Assembly (NCBI GenBank): GCA_020632495.1 | Contig: JACKFL010000005.1 | Span: 1,944,961-2,008,960, forward strand | Direction: 5' to 3' | Source: Candidatus Omnitrophota bacterium | Lineage (GTDB): Bacteria; Omnitrophota; Gorgyraeia; Zapsychrales; Zapsychraceae | Length of the DNA stretch: 64,000 nt | In this document: positions 1 through 8,262 of the stretch, piece after piece | Numbering within the stretch: the stretch's first letter is position 1 | How the letters are laid out: each line of letters opens with the position of its first letter | Translations under genes and position numbers: made by a program | The notes under the pieces: generated by a model | Database searches by the model: none | The model's input: only the letters and a program-made list of their open reading frames with translations | Told to the model about the DNA's origin: nothing

Positions 1-1
1 C

Positions 2-676
2 GGTACGGTGGAAGAGCTGTGTGAACCGACTTACCTGGGTTTTCACACGCTGGAATATCTGTCGGGATCACGGGCGGGGGAAACTTATGTCAGCTGCCCG
101 TTCGACCGGCGCCGCAACGGGATCACCTTCGGGGAGGCGGCGTGCCTGATGGCCTTTGAGGATCTCGACCACGCCGTGAAGCGCGGCGCACGGATCCTGG
201 CCGAGGTCGTCGGTTTCGGTTACTATTTTGATCCCTTCCGTATGAACAGGTTTAATCCCAAGGGGACCGGTATGATCGAAGCGATGCGCGATGCTTTGCA
301 GGATGCAAATCTTGCGCCGCAGGACATTGATGTGATCTTCGCCAATGCCAACTCGACGCCGGCCGCCGACCGGATCGAGACTCTGGCCATCAAGGAAGTC
401 TTTGGTTCCCGCAGCCGGGAGATTCCGGTCACCGCCGTCAAGTCGATGGTCGGCGAGACTTATAGTGCCGGCGGGGCGCTGGCCGCCGCCGCGGCACTTG
501 GTACGTTGGAGCAGGGATTCATCCCGCCCACGGTCAATCTCAAGGAGCCCGATCCGGATTGCGATCTTGATTACGTGCCGAACGAATCACGCGTCGCCCA
601 AGTGACGACGGTGTTGATCAGTGCCTTCGGAGTCAGCGGAAATCACGCCAGTATGATTTTAAGACGTTATGAATAA
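2..676 (+). CDS. Ketosynthase-like protein (chain-length-factor type), 5' partial
   Basis: C-terminal 224 residues of a FabF/ketosynthase-fold protein; the gene begins upstream of the window. The fold is clear from the CPFDRRRNG...GEAA block, the DRIETLAIKEVFG segment and the FGVSGNHAS ending. Both motifs that carry the catalytic histidines of condensing enzymes are altered. The usual NAHGTSTP reads ANANSTP (bases 341-361), and the usual GHxxGAAG reads GETYSAGG (about bases 449-475). The second resembles the GRLYSGGAP pattern of chain-length factors (KS-beta) of type II polyketide synthases, from family knowledge. It is therefore probably a non-catalytic or decarboxylating partner of a true ketosynthase encoded further upstream. 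Its last 8 bases overlap fabG, so the two are translationally coupled. Confidence 0.8.
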   Translation, partial: GTVEELCEPTYLGFHTLEYLSGSRAGETYVSCPFDRRRNGITFGEAACLMAFEDLDHAVKRGARILAEVVGFGYYFDPFRMNRFNPKGTGMIEAMRDALQDANLAPQDIDVIFANANSTPAADRIETLAIKEVFGSRSREIPVTAVKSMVGETYSAGGALAAAAALGTLEQGFIPPTVNLKEPDPDCDLDYVPNESRVAQVTTVLISAFGVSGNHASMILRRYE

Positions 677-1421
677 TAATCTCACCGACAAAGTGGCGAT
701 CGTCAGCGGGGGGAGCCGGGGAATCGGCCGGGACATAGTTCTCACCTTGGCGCGGCAGGGCTGCCACGTGGCTTTCGGTTATGTCCGCAATGAGGAGGCC
801 GCCGGCCGGCTGGCGGAGGAGGTCCGCGGGCTGGGCGTCCGTTGCGCCGCCTCCCGGGTGGATGTCACGGATTTTGAGGCGGTCAAGGAATGGTGCGCGG
901 GCATTAAAGAAGAGTTTGGGACATTTCATTATCTGGTCAACAATGCCGGCATCATCGATGACAAACCGCTGATGATGATGAGTCGCGAGCAGTGGCGGCG
1001 GGTCATCGACACAAACTTGACAGGAATGTTCAACCTCACCAGGCATTGCATCGTCACGCTGATGAAGCAAAAATTTGGCAGTATCGTCAATATTTCGTCG
1101 GTTTCCGGGGTCATGGGCCTGCCCGGCCAAACGAATTACTCCGCCAGCAAGGGGGGCATGAACGCCTTCACCAAGGCGCTGGCGCAGGAAGTGGCGCGTA
1201 CCCAGGTGCGGGTTAACGCGGTGGCCCCCGGTTTTATCGAAACCGACATTGTGTCGCATTTTTCCCCCGAAAAGATAGAGCAGATTGAGAAGCTGATTCC
1301 CTTGCGGCGCATCGGCCGGCCCGCGGACGTCAGCGGTTGCGTTGCGTATCTGCTGGGGGACCGGGCCCGCTATGTCACGGGACAGGTGATTGTGATTGAC
1401 GGTGGATTGTCCTTGCGATAA
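669..1421 (+). CDS. fabG: 3-oxoacyl-[ACP] reductase, SDR family
   Basis: A 250-residue short-chain dehydrogenase/reductase of typical FabG length. It would reduce 3-oxoacyl-ACP to 3-hydroxyacyl-ACP with NADPH in the cytoplasm. Visible marks are the glycine-rich cofactor loop GGSRGIG (residues 14-20), NNAG near residue 91, the active-site Ser in ISSVSG, YSASK with Tyr157 and Lys161, and the C-terminal VIDGG segment. The ATG at 669 overlaps the end of the ketosynthase-like gene. With fabZ 23 bases downstream, it completes a condensation-partner/reduction/dehydration set. Whether this serves primary fatty acids or a specialised lipid or polyketide is open, because the upstream gene is not an ordinary FabF. 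Confidence 0.9.
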   Translation: MNNNLTDKVAIVSGGSRGIGRDIVLTLARQGCHVAFGYVRNEEAAGRLAEEVRGLGVRCAASRVDVTDFEAVKEWCAGIKEEFGTFHYLVNNAGIIDDKPLMMMSREQWRRVIDTNLTGMFNLTRHCIVTLMKQKFGSIVNISSVSGVMGLPGQTNYSASKGGMNAFTKALAQEVARTQVRVNAVAPGFIETDIVSHFSPEKIEQIEKLIPLRRIGRPADVSGCVAYLLGDRARYVTGQVIVIDGGLSLR

Positions 1422-1444
1422 TATAGCTCCCAGAAAGGACTGAT

Positions 1445-1879
1445 ATGGAATTAGACATTCGCGACATTCAAAAAATTATTCCGCACCGTTTTCCCTTCCT
1501 GTTGATCGACCGGGTGATCGAACTCACCCCCAACGAGAAGCTGGTCGCCATCAAGAATGTCTCCATCAATGAACAACACTTCGTCGGTCATTTTCCCGAG
1601 GAAAAGGTGATGCCGGGCGTGCTGATCGTGGAGGCCATGGCCCAAGCCGGGTGCGTCTATTTCTACTACAGTAAGAATATGCAGGGGAAAGACCTGATCT
1701 ACTATCTGGCCAAGGTCACCGCAAAGTTCATTGCCCCGGTTGTTCCCGGGGATCAGCTGGTCATCGAGATCACCACCACCAAACTGATGCCCAAGGCCGG
1801 ATTTCTGAAGGCGCAGGCCTTCGTCAAGGATAAGCTTGTCGCCGAGGCCGACATCGGTTTCGGAGTCAAGGAAGTCTGA
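1445..1879 (+). CDS. fabZ: 3-hydroxyacyl-[ACP] dehydratase FabZ
   Basis: A 144-residue hot-dog-fold dehydratase of normal family length. It would remove water from 3-hydroxyacyl-ACP to give trans-2-enoyl-ACP. The catalytic His is in GHFPEEKVMPG (His49) and the catalytic Glu in LIVEAMAQ (Glu63). The conserved HRFPFLLIDR lies near the N-terminus. The start ATG follows an AGAAAGGA ribosome-binding sequence. It is the last gene of the operon begun by the ketosynthase-like protein; the next gene lies beyond a 135-base spacer with its own promoter-like sequence. Confidence 0.93.
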   Translation: MELDIRDIQKIIPHRFPFLLIDRVIELTPNEKLVAIKNVSINEQHFVGHFPEEKVMPGVLIVEAMAQAGCVYFYYSKNMQGKDLIYYLAKVTAKFIAPVVPGDQLVIEITTTKLMPKAGFLKAQAFVKDKLVAEADIGFGVKEV

Positions 1880-1926
1880 CCCCGCCCGCCAGCCTTAACC
1901 ACTGAGAATAAAACTACTTATGGCCA

Positions 1927-1963
1927 TTTGCCGGGGCAGCTAACGTTTGACCTGCCCGGCAAA
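1927..1963 (+). other. Inverted repeat between fabZ and the acylphosphatase gene
   Basis: TTTGCCGGGGCAG (1927-1939) and CTGCCCGGCAAA (1952-1963) pair over 12 bp with one bulged G and a 12-base loop. No T-run follows, so it is not a canonical intrinsic terminator. The right arm overlaps the predicted promoter of the next operon, so it could instead be a regulatory site. Confidence 0.5.
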
Positions 1964-1975
1964 CAGTGCTAAACT
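1947..1975 (+). promoter_or_regulatory. Predicted sigma-70 promoter for the acylphosphatase-ligA operon
   Basis: TTGACC (1947-1952) is separated by 17 bases from TAAACT (1970-1975). Transcription would begin near 1982, inside the longest possible reading frame of the next gene. This favours the internal ATG at 2015 over the ATG at 1976. Confidence 0.45.
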
Positions 1976-2014
1976 ATGTTCTTCGATTTATTGTTAACTA
2001 CACACAGAGTGGTC

Positions 2015-2284
2015 ATGGAAACGGAACATATCTATTTCTCGGGGCATGTTCAGGGCGTCGGATTTCGATACACCACGGCCCGTATTGCCCGGGACCTGGG
2101 GCTGGTCGGTTGGGTCCGTAATTTGCCTGACGGCCGGGTCGAGGCGGTCATTTCGGGGAAGGGTGAGACCATTGAAATGTGCCTGAAGGAGTTAAAGGTC
2201 CGTTTCGGCGACAATATTTCGGGGATTAACCGGCGGCCGCACGATGCCGCCGACCGGTACACGCAATTCGCAATTCGCTATTAG
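2015..2284 (+). CDS. acyP: Acylphosphatase
   Basis: An 89-residue small cytosolic enzyme that hydrolyses carboxyl-phosphate mixed anhydrides. GHVQGVGFRY carries the catalytic Arg and GWVRNLPDGRVEA the catalytic Asn. An in-frame ATG at 1976 would add 13 hydrophobic residues. I prefer 2015 because it gives the normal family length (about 90) and begins just before the conserved strand, and because the predicted transcription start is near 1982. The gene ends 5 bases before ligA, so the two are probably cotranscribed. Confidence 0.88.
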   Translation: METEHIYFSGHVQGVGFRYTTARIARDLGLVGWVRNLPDGRVEAVISGKGETIEMCLKELKVRFGDNISGINRRPHDAADRYTQFAIRY

Positions 2285-2289
2285 GAACC

Positions 2290-4308
2290 ATGAATAAGAG
2301 CCAGGCTAAGAAGCGCATCGCCGCCTTGCGGAATGTGCTGGAACAGCATAACTATCACTATTACGTTGAAGACGCCCCGCGCATCGCGGATACCGAATTC
2401 GACACTTTGATGCACGAATTGGTCGGTTTGGAGGAGGCGTATCCTGAGCTCCGGGATGCAAATTCTCCCAGTCAGCGCGTCGGGACCAAAATCGCCGCGG
2501 GAGCGGCCGAAGTCCGGCACGGCGTGCCGATGTACTCGCTGGACAACAGTTATTCCATCACGGAAGTCCGAGAGTGGGGGCAGCGTGTCCGCAAGGGCTT
2601 GGGTGATGAGGATGTTGAGTATTTCGTCGAACTGAAGATCGACGGCGTAAGTGCATCGCTGCTCTATGAAAACGGCGAGTTAAAAGTGGGGGCCACCCGC
2701 GGCGACGGTGTCACCGGCGAGGATGTGACGCACAGCCTGCGAACCGTCCGTTCCGTGCCGCTGACCTTAAAAAAGCCTAAGGCCGGTCGGCTGCCTGCGG
2801 TGCTCGAGGTTCGCGGCGAAGTGTATATGGATAAGCGTGATTTTATTCACTTGAACCGCGAGCGGAAGCAGGCCGGAGAATCCGTCTTTGCCAATCCCCG
2901 CAATGCCACCAGCGGATCGGTCAAACTGCTGGATTCACGCATCACCGCCAAGCGCCGGCTGAAATGCCTGATCCATTCGTTCGGGCGGATCGACGACGCC
3001 ATCCTTCTTAACTCGCAGGCGGAGTTCTTAGATCTGGTGAAAGCCTACGGATTTGCCGTTGATCCGCGATCCCAAACCTGCCGCTCACTTGAAGAAGTCA
3101 TCACATATTGCGAGAAGTATCAGCAGGCGCGCGCGGACATTCCCTATGAGGTCGACGGCGTGGTGATCAAGGTCAACTCCCTCAGCCAACAGCGTCGGCT
3201 GGGACATACGGCGAAGAGTCCGCGGTGGGCAGTGGCCTACAAATTTCCGGCACAGCAGGCTACCACGATCGTCGATGCGATTACGGTACAAGTCGGGCGG
3301 ACCGGTGTGCTGACCCCCGTGGCCGAATTGCAACCGGTAGCATGCGGCGGGGTTACGATATCGCGCGCCACTTTGCATAACTTTGAAGAGGTTCAGCGAC
3401 TCGGGGTCAATGCCGGAGATACCGTTTTGGTGGAGCGCGCAGGCGATGTGATTCCCAAGATCGTCAAGGTTATTGAAAAAGGCGCGGGGGCCAAACATGC
3501 CTTTCCGATCCCCAAGAAATGTCCGGAATGCGATCAGCCCGTGATCAGGGATCAGGACGGTGAGGTGGCCTATCGGTGTATCAATCCGGCCTGTCCCAAG
3601 ATTGCGGAACGCGGACTGACTCATTTCGCCTCGCGCGGGGCCATGGATATCGAAGGGTTGGGCGTGGCCGTGGTCACACAATTGCTGGGCAACGGCTTGG
3701 TCAAGGATGTGGCTGATATCTACTTTCTTAAACGCGACGATTTGCTGGCGCTGGATTTATTCGCGCAGAAGAAGGCGGACAATTTGTTGCAGGCCGTTGT
3801 CAAGAGCAAGGAGCAACCGTTGTCACGGCTTTTGTTCGGGTTGGGAGTGCCCCATGTGGGGCAAAAGGCGGCGACGGTGTTGGCGCGCCATTTTCAGACC
3901 CTGGACAGGTTGAAAACGGCCAGTGCGGAAGAAATAAAGGATCTCGATGACATCGGCGAGGTCATTGCCGAATCCGTAACCCAATATTTCCGGGCCAAGA
4001 CCACTGTCGCGTTAATAAAGAAGCTAGGGAAGGCCGGCGTTAATCTTTCCGAGCCGGACGCAACGCCGGTTTCGCAGCAGCTTAAGGCCAAGAAATTTGT
4101 TTTTACCGGGGAGCTGAAGTCCTTATCCCGATCCGAAGCCGCTCAGAAGGTACGCCAGTTCGGTGGCGAGGTTGTCTCGTCCGTAAGCCGCAAAACAGAC
4201 TATGTGGTGGCCGGAGATTCACCCGGGTCCAAGCTGAAGAAGGCCGAAGAGCTCGGCGTGACCGTATTAACGGAGAAAGCCTTTCAGGAGATGATCAATG
4301 AAAAATAG
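2290..4308 (+). CDS. ligA: NAD-dependent DNA ligase
   Basis: A 672-residue protein of standard LigA length, which seals nicks in replication and repair using NAD+. Domains in order: N-terminal Ia region (NYHYYVEDAP), adenylation domain with the nucleotidyl Lys in ELKIDG (Lys116), OB fold, a four-Cys zinc finger (CPEC near residue 411 and CINPAC near 430), helix-hairpin-helix repeats, and a C-terminal BRCT domain from about residue 595. All expected landmarks are present. Its last 11 bases overlap the following lipoprotein gene. Confidence 0.97.
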   Translation: MNKSQAKKRIAALRNVLEQHNYHYYVEDAPRIADTEFDTLMHELVGLEEAYPELRDANSPSQRVGTKIAAGAAEVRHGVPMYSLDNSYSITEVREWGQRVRKGLGDEDVEYFVELKIDGVSASLLYENGELKVGATRGDGVTGEDVTHSLRTVRSVPLTLKKPKAGRLPAVLEVRGEVYMDKRDFIHLNRERKQAGESVFANPRNATSGSVKLLDSRITAKRRLKCLIHSFGRIDDAILLNSQAEFLDLVKAYGFAVDPRSQTCRSLEEVITYCEKYQQARADIPYEVDGVVIKVNSLSQQRRLGHTAKSPRWAVAYKFPAQQATTIVDAITVQVGRTGVLTPVAELQPVACGGVTISRATLHNFEEVQRLGVNAGDTVLVERAGDVIPKIVKVIEKGAGAKHAFPIPKKCPECDQPVIRDQDGEVAYRCINPACPKIAERGLTHFASRGAMDIEGLGVAVVTQLLGNGLVKDVADIYFLKRDDLLALDLFAQKKADNLLQAVVKSKEQPLSRLLFGLGVPHVGQKAATVLARHFQTLDRLKTASAEEIKDLDDIGEVIAESVTQYFRAKTTVALIKKLGKAGVNLSEPDATPVSQQLKAKKFVFTGELKSLSRSEAAQKVRQFGGEVVSSVSRKTDYVVAGDSPGSKLKKAEELGVTVLTEKAFQEMINEK

Positions 4309-4807
4309 AAAATGGTTGGCGGTTGCCGTGGGGACGCTGTGTGCGGCGATGTTTTTGTCCGGATGCCAGACGCTGCGGCAGAAATTCGTGCGAAAGAAAA
4401 AGTCCGATAAAGAGGACAAGTTTATCCCGATTCTTGAGCCGGTCGAGTACGAGGCGCACGACGTGAGCCGGGCGGAGCGATACAGCCACCACTATCAGAC
4501 ATACCGCGTGTGGGAGCGCGAGTTGATGGCCGGCCTGGAACGGGATATGCCGGATAAAAGGCTGGAATTTTTTCTGAATGAATTGGTAACGAACATTGAG
4601 GGAATGATTAAGTGGGCCCCGGAAGATAAGGGAGATCAACTTCAAGGTGTTTTGACCGAATACCGTTCGGCGCTTTCGTATTTTCAAAGTTCCGATGCCT
4701 TTCGCAATGAAGCCGGATTGGTCAGCAAGCTCCGGCGTTACGAGCGCGATATACGTCGGAATTTCAGTCCGAACAAGATTTACCCTCCACAACAGGATTC
4801 TCTATGA
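4298..4807 (+). CDS. Lipoprotein of unknown function
   Basis: A 169-residue protein with a lipoprotein signal peptide: a basic N-terminus, a hydrophobic stretch and the lipobox LSGC (Cys23). The mature part is hydrophilic, charged and predicted mostly helical, with no motif I recognise. The start overlaps ligA by 11 bases and has a GGAG ribosome-binding sequence inside ligA. The end overlaps xerD as ATGA, so it belongs to the same transcript. I cannot assign a function; helical organisation and lipidation suggest an envelope role. Confidence 0.8.
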   Translation: MKNRKWLAVAVGTLCAAMFLSGCQTLRQKFVRKKKSDKEDKFIPILEPVEYEAHDVSRAERYSHHYQTYRVWERELMAGLERDMPDKRLEFFLNELVTNIEGMIKWAPEDKGDQLQGVLTEYRSALSYFQSSDAFRNEAGLVSKLRRYERDIRRNFSPNKIYPPQQDSL

Positions 4808-5697
4808 TATACGGCCAGATTGAGGAATTCCTGAATTACCTGGCCGTTGAACGCGGCCTGGCGCAGAATACTCTGCTCGCCTACCGACGGGATTTGCTCA
4901 AATACGCGGCCTTTCTCAAGGAGGAGTGCCGGGTCAATGACGCGGCGCGGGCCTCGCGCAAGATGGTGACCGACTTCATGTACGCCCAGAAAGAAAAGAA
5001 TTTATCGACGAATTCGATTTGCCGGGCGCTGGCGGCGATAAAGACCTTTCATCGCTTTCTTGTCAGGGAACGGATGGCTGACGAGGATCCCACGAATCTC
5101 GTGGAGACACCCAAGCTCTGGAAGCGTGTTCCGGAGGTTTTATCGGCTCACGAGATCGAGGCGATTATCGAGGCGGCGCAGGGCCGGCATTGGCAGGCTG
5201 TCCGGGACAATGCCATCCTGGAGCTTTTTTACGCAAGCGGAATGCGGGTTTCCGAGTTGTCCGATCTGCGCATGGAAAATATTGATTTGGAAGTTGGCTA
5301 TGTGCGCTGTCTGGGTAAGGGGAGCAAGGAGCGGATTATCCCGATCGGCCGGCGCGCGAAACAGGCGGTTTCCCGCTATTGCCAAAAGGTCCGGATCAAG
5401 CTGGCCAAAGGGCAGGAACCGGTGCATTTGTTTCTAAGCCGTCTGGGACGGCGGATCAGCCGCCAAAGTATTTGGAAAATAATTAAGCTGTACGCCCGGA
5501 AAGCGAACGTCAAAAAAGAAATCAAGCCGCACACCTTGCGGCATACCTTCGCCACACACTTGTTGGAAAATGGCGCTGATCTGCGCAGCGTGCAGGAGAT
5601 GCTCGGGCATGCCGATATCTCCACGACACAGATCTATACGCATGTGGATCGCGAGCGGTTAAAGGCGGTTCATAAGGAGTTTCATCCGCGGGGATAG
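4804..5697 (+). CDS. xerD: Tyrosine recombinase XerD/XerC
   Basis: A 297-residue site-specific recombinase of the size typical for chromosome-dimer resolution enzymes. It has an N-terminal SAM-like core-binding domain (residues 1-90) and a C-terminal catalytic domain. The catalytic set is visible: Arg148 in GMRVSEL, Lys in GKGSKER, His243 and Arg246 in HTLRHTF, His269 in LGHADIS, and Tyr278 in QIYTHV. It is embedded in a housekeeping operon and has no flanking att sites or mobile genes, so a cellular Xer role at dif is far more likely than an integrase. XerC versus XerD cannot be settled from the sequence alone. Confidence 0.9.
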   Translation: MIYGQIEEFLNYLAVERGLAQNTLLAYRRDLLKYAAFLKEECRVNDAARASRKMVTDFMYAQKEKNLSTNSICRALAAIKTFHRFLVRERMADEDPTNLVETPKLWKRVPEVLSAHEIEAIIEAAQGRHWQAVRDNAILELFYASGMRVSELSDLRMENIDLEVGYVRCLGKGSKERIIPIGRRAKQAVSRYCQKVRIKLAKGQEPVHLFLSRLGRRISRQSIWKIIKLYARKANVKKEIKPHTLRHTFATHLLENGADLRSVQEMLGHADISTTQIYTHVDRERLKAVHKEFHPRG

Positions 5698-6966
5698 ATG
5701 ATGAAGGTATCGCTAAAGAGCCTCGATAAAAAATTCATTCCGGTCCTGATCGGGGCCGGTCAATTTGCCGAACAGTCGGGGCGGCGTATATATCTGGTCG
5801 GCGGTGCGGTGCGTGATATCATGCTGAGCCGTCCTACGACGGATATCGACTTGGTTATGGAGGGCGATGCGATACCCTTCGCCAGAAAATTATGCAAACA
5901 TTTGCGCGGCCGGTTGACGGTCCACCCCAGTTTCGGAACGGCCACGTTGGAATTTGATGGCGGCCGTCGCGTCGATTTGGTGGGGGCCCGGGCCGAAAGT
6001 TATAAAAAGCCCGGCGCCTTGCCGACGGTCCGCAAAGGCGACATGAAAGCTGACGCCTTGCGGCGGGATTTTTCGATCAATGCGATGGCGATTTCACTGA
6101 ACCCGTCGACGTTCGCCCAAGTGTGGGATTGTACAGGCGGCGTCGCGGACCTCGAGGCCGGCTTAGTCCGGGTGCTGCATGACGGCAGCTTCCGGGATGA
6201 TCCGACGCGGATATTTCGTGCCGCGCGCTACGAGCAGCGTTACGGATTTCGCATCGAGCGGCATACACTTGGGTTGCTGAAGGAGGCGTTGGAGGCGCAG
6301 GTCTTCGATACCATTTCGATGCAACGCTATGTTAATGAAATCGACAAGATTTTTGCGGAGACGGAACCGGTTCCGGCCTTGCGTCGGCTGCACCGCTGGA
6401 AGGTCTTCGGTCACCTGCATCCCGATTTGCGGATCCGTTTTGGGCTGCTCGAGCATTTTCGCAAGTATGCCAACAATCCGGCCTATCCCGGAGATTGGGC
6501 GCGCATCGATATGGGGACGGTCTACTGGATGGCCTTTCTGGCAGGAAGCACGCAGGCGACCCTGGCCGAGCTCCTGCGCAGAGTCCCGTTTGCCAAGGCG
6601 CGCCGCGAGCTTATTGCACAGTTGGACGACTTGAACCGCATGGGGCAAATATTAAAGACTAAACGTTTGCGGCCGTCCGTTCTTCATGCCGAGCTTGACG
6701 GATTCAGTGAAGAGGCATTGTTTTACCTGTTCGAAACAAATCGGAAATTAAACGCCTGGGTGAATCTGCGCACCTATATCGAGAATCGCGATACAGCGTT
6801 ATGGATCTCAGGTGACGATCTGAAAAGTTTGGGTGTCCGTTCGGGGCGTCAAATCGGAGAAGTGCTGCGCGGGGTTTTAAACCGGAAACTGGATAACCAG
6901 CTGAAATCAAAGGCTGAAGAATTGGTTGCGGCAAGATCAATCATCGAGGAACAACAAGGGGAGTAG
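5698..6966 (+). CDS. cca: tRNA nucleotidyltransferase / poly(A) polymerase family (CCA-adding)
   Basis: A 422-residue class II nucleotidyltransferase. YLVGGAVRD (residues 32-40) and TTDIDLV with metal-binding Asp49 and Asp51 define the catalytic head. RRDFSINAMA and DDPTRIFRAARY are the neck and nucleotide-selection motifs of the family. The C-terminal half is helical, and no HD phosphohydrolase motif is obvious. It would add or repair the 3' CCA of tRNAs. In some lineages this family splits into separate CC- and A-adding enzymes, which cannot be excluded here. It starts at the base after the xerD stop. Confidence 0.85.
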   Translation: MMKVSLKSLDKKFIPVLIGAGQFAEQSGRRIYLVGGAVRDIMLSRPTTDIDLVMEGDAIPFARKLCKHLRGRLTVHPSFGTATLEFDGGRRVDLVGARAESYKKPGALPTVRKGDMKADALRRDFSINAMAISLNPSTFAQVWDCTGGVADLEAGLVRVLHDGSFRDDPTRIFRAARYEQRYGFRIERHTLGLLKEALEAQVFDTISMQRYVNEIDKIFAETEPVPALRRLHRWKVFGHLHPDLRIRFGLLEHFRKYANNPAYPGDWARIDMGTVYWMAFLAGSTQATLAELLRRVPFAKARRELIAQLDDLNRMGQILKTKRLRPSVLHAELDGFSEEALFYLFETNRKLNAWVNLRTYIENRDTALWISGDDLKSLGVRSGRQIGEVLRGVLNRKLDNQLKSKAEELVAARSIIEEQQGE

Positions 6967-6971
6967 CGGAT

Positions 6972-7322
6972 ATGAGTCGCATGGATAAAGTAAACAATCA
7001 AATGAAACGGGTCATCAGTCAGATACTGCAACAGGAGTTCGGGGATCCGCGCCTGGCCTTTGTGACGATAACACATGTGGATACCAGCCCGGATTTAAAG
7101 AATGCCAAGGTGTTTTTTACCGTACTGGGGGATGAGCAGGCGATGCAGGGGGCTCTCGGCAGTCTGAACAAGGCGCGCGGAATGATCCGGCACGCCGTCA
7201 GTCAGCGGATGGTGATCCGCCACACCCCGGAATTGAACTTCATTCATGATCAATCGATCAACTACAGTGTTGAAATTGAAGAGCGCTTAAAGGAAATCTA
7301 TGATGAACAAAAAGAAAATTAG
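6972..7322 (+). CDS. rbfA: 30S ribosome-binding factor RbfA
   Basis: A 116-residue KH-like protein that assists late maturation of the 30S subunit and the 5' end of 16S rRNA. The N-terminal RMDKVNNQMKRVISQIL, the DPRLAFVTITHVDTSPDL core and the C-terminal PELNFIHDQS are diagnostic. It sits 5 bases after the CCA enzyme and overlaps nrnA by 23 bases. The run rbfA-nrnA-truB-ribF is a widely conserved bacterial gene order, which strengthens all four calls. Confidence 0.93.
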   Translation: MSRMDKVNNQMKRVISQILQQEFGDPRLAFVTITHVDTSPDLKNAKVFFTVLGDEQAMQGALGSLNKARGMIRHAVSQRMVIRHTPELNFIHDQSINYSVEIEERLKEIYDEQKEN

Positions 7323-8262
7323 CAAAATCATTCAAGAGTCCGACACTTTTATGCTTTCGACTCACGTAAATCCGGATCCCGATGCTCTGTGTTCGGAGCT
7401 CGCGCTGGCCGAATACTTGCGGTCGCTGGGAAAGAAAGTCCGCATCATTAATGAAACCGAACTGCTCGATCGATTTCGATTCTTTCCCGGGGCGGGGCGG
7501 ATCAAGCATGCGGCAGAACTCAAAAGTGTGAAGTATGACGCGGCCATAATTCTGGACTGCGGCGATCTGGGGCGCATCGGAGAGGTGCGGCGGCTTTTGC
7601 AGGATGACAAGCCGCTGATCAATATCGATCACCACATTACGAATGATAATTTCGGTTCGGTGAATCTCGTTGACCCTGAGGCATCATCCACGGCCGAGAT
7701 GCTGTTCGAGCTGCTTGTTTTTTGGAAGGCCGCCCTGACCAAAAGCATCGCCACGAATCTGTATTGCGGAATAATGACCGACACCGGTTCGTTTCGCTAC
7801 GAAAACACATCCCCGCGGACGCACCTGACGGTAGCCAAGCTGATGGAATTTGATATCGACATCAGCGCGCTTTACGCGCGCATTTATGAGCGGATCCCGC
7901 TGAGGGATGTCACGGTTTTTACACGGATCATCAACCGTTTTGAAACCTACCGGAAAGGCCAGCTGGTGTGCGTGGAGCTTCGTAAGAATGTCATGTCGGG
8001 TCTGTCGGAAGATTTCGATCTGCGTGACGCGCTTTTCAAGTTTTTACGTTCTATCGCGGGGGTGGAGGTGATCGTTATTTTGACGGAATTCACCCGCTCG
8101 GTAACCCGTGTTAATTTCCGCTCTTCATCGCGTGTCAACGTGGCCAAGGTTGCCGGCGCGTTCGGCGGCGGCGGGCACAAGCGGGCCAGCGGGTGTGTGG
8201 TAGAAAAGGGCATGAAAGAAACCAAAACCATGATCCTCAAAGAGATAGAGAGTCAATTATGA
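7300..8262 (+). CDS. nrnA: DHH/DHHA1 phosphoesterase, NrnA-type nanoRNase/pAp phosphatase
   Basis: A 320-residue protein. The N-terminal DHH domain contains THVNPDPDALCS, LDCGD and IDHH (Asp110-His112). The C-terminal DHHA1 domain contains the glycine-rich GAFGGGGHKRASGC. NrnA-type enzymes degrade short RNA oligonucleotides and dephosphorylate 3'-phosphoadenosine 5'-phosphate. The position between rbfA and truB is typical for the family. Its stop overlaps the truB start as ATGA. Two adjacent ATG codons (7300 and 7303) are possible starts. Confidence 0.9.
   Translation: MMNKKKISKIIQESDTFMLSTHVNPDPDALCSELALAEYLRSLGKKVRIINETELLDRFRFFPGAGRIKHAAELKSVKYDAAIILDCGDLGRIGEVRRLLQDDKPLINIDHHITNDNFGSVNLVDPEASSTAEMLFELLVFWKAALTKSIATNLYCGIMTDTGSFRYENTSPRTHLTVAKLMEFDIDISALYARIYERIPLRDVTVFTRIINRFETYRKGQLVCVELRKNVMSGLSEDFDLRDALFKFLRSIAGVEVIVILTEFTRSVTRVNFRSSSRVNVAKVAGAFGGGGHKRASGCVVEKGMKETKTMILKEIESQL

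Noticed and set aside
633..1259. 208-codon minus-strand open frame over fabG
   Set aside because: It lies fully opposite a clear fabG with intact motifs; high-GC antisense frames of this kind recur throughout the window.
4804..5697. Integrase of a mobile element (tyrosine recombinase)
   Set aside because: It sits within a housekeeping operon with overlapping neighbours, has Xer length, and there are no att repeats or cargo genes.
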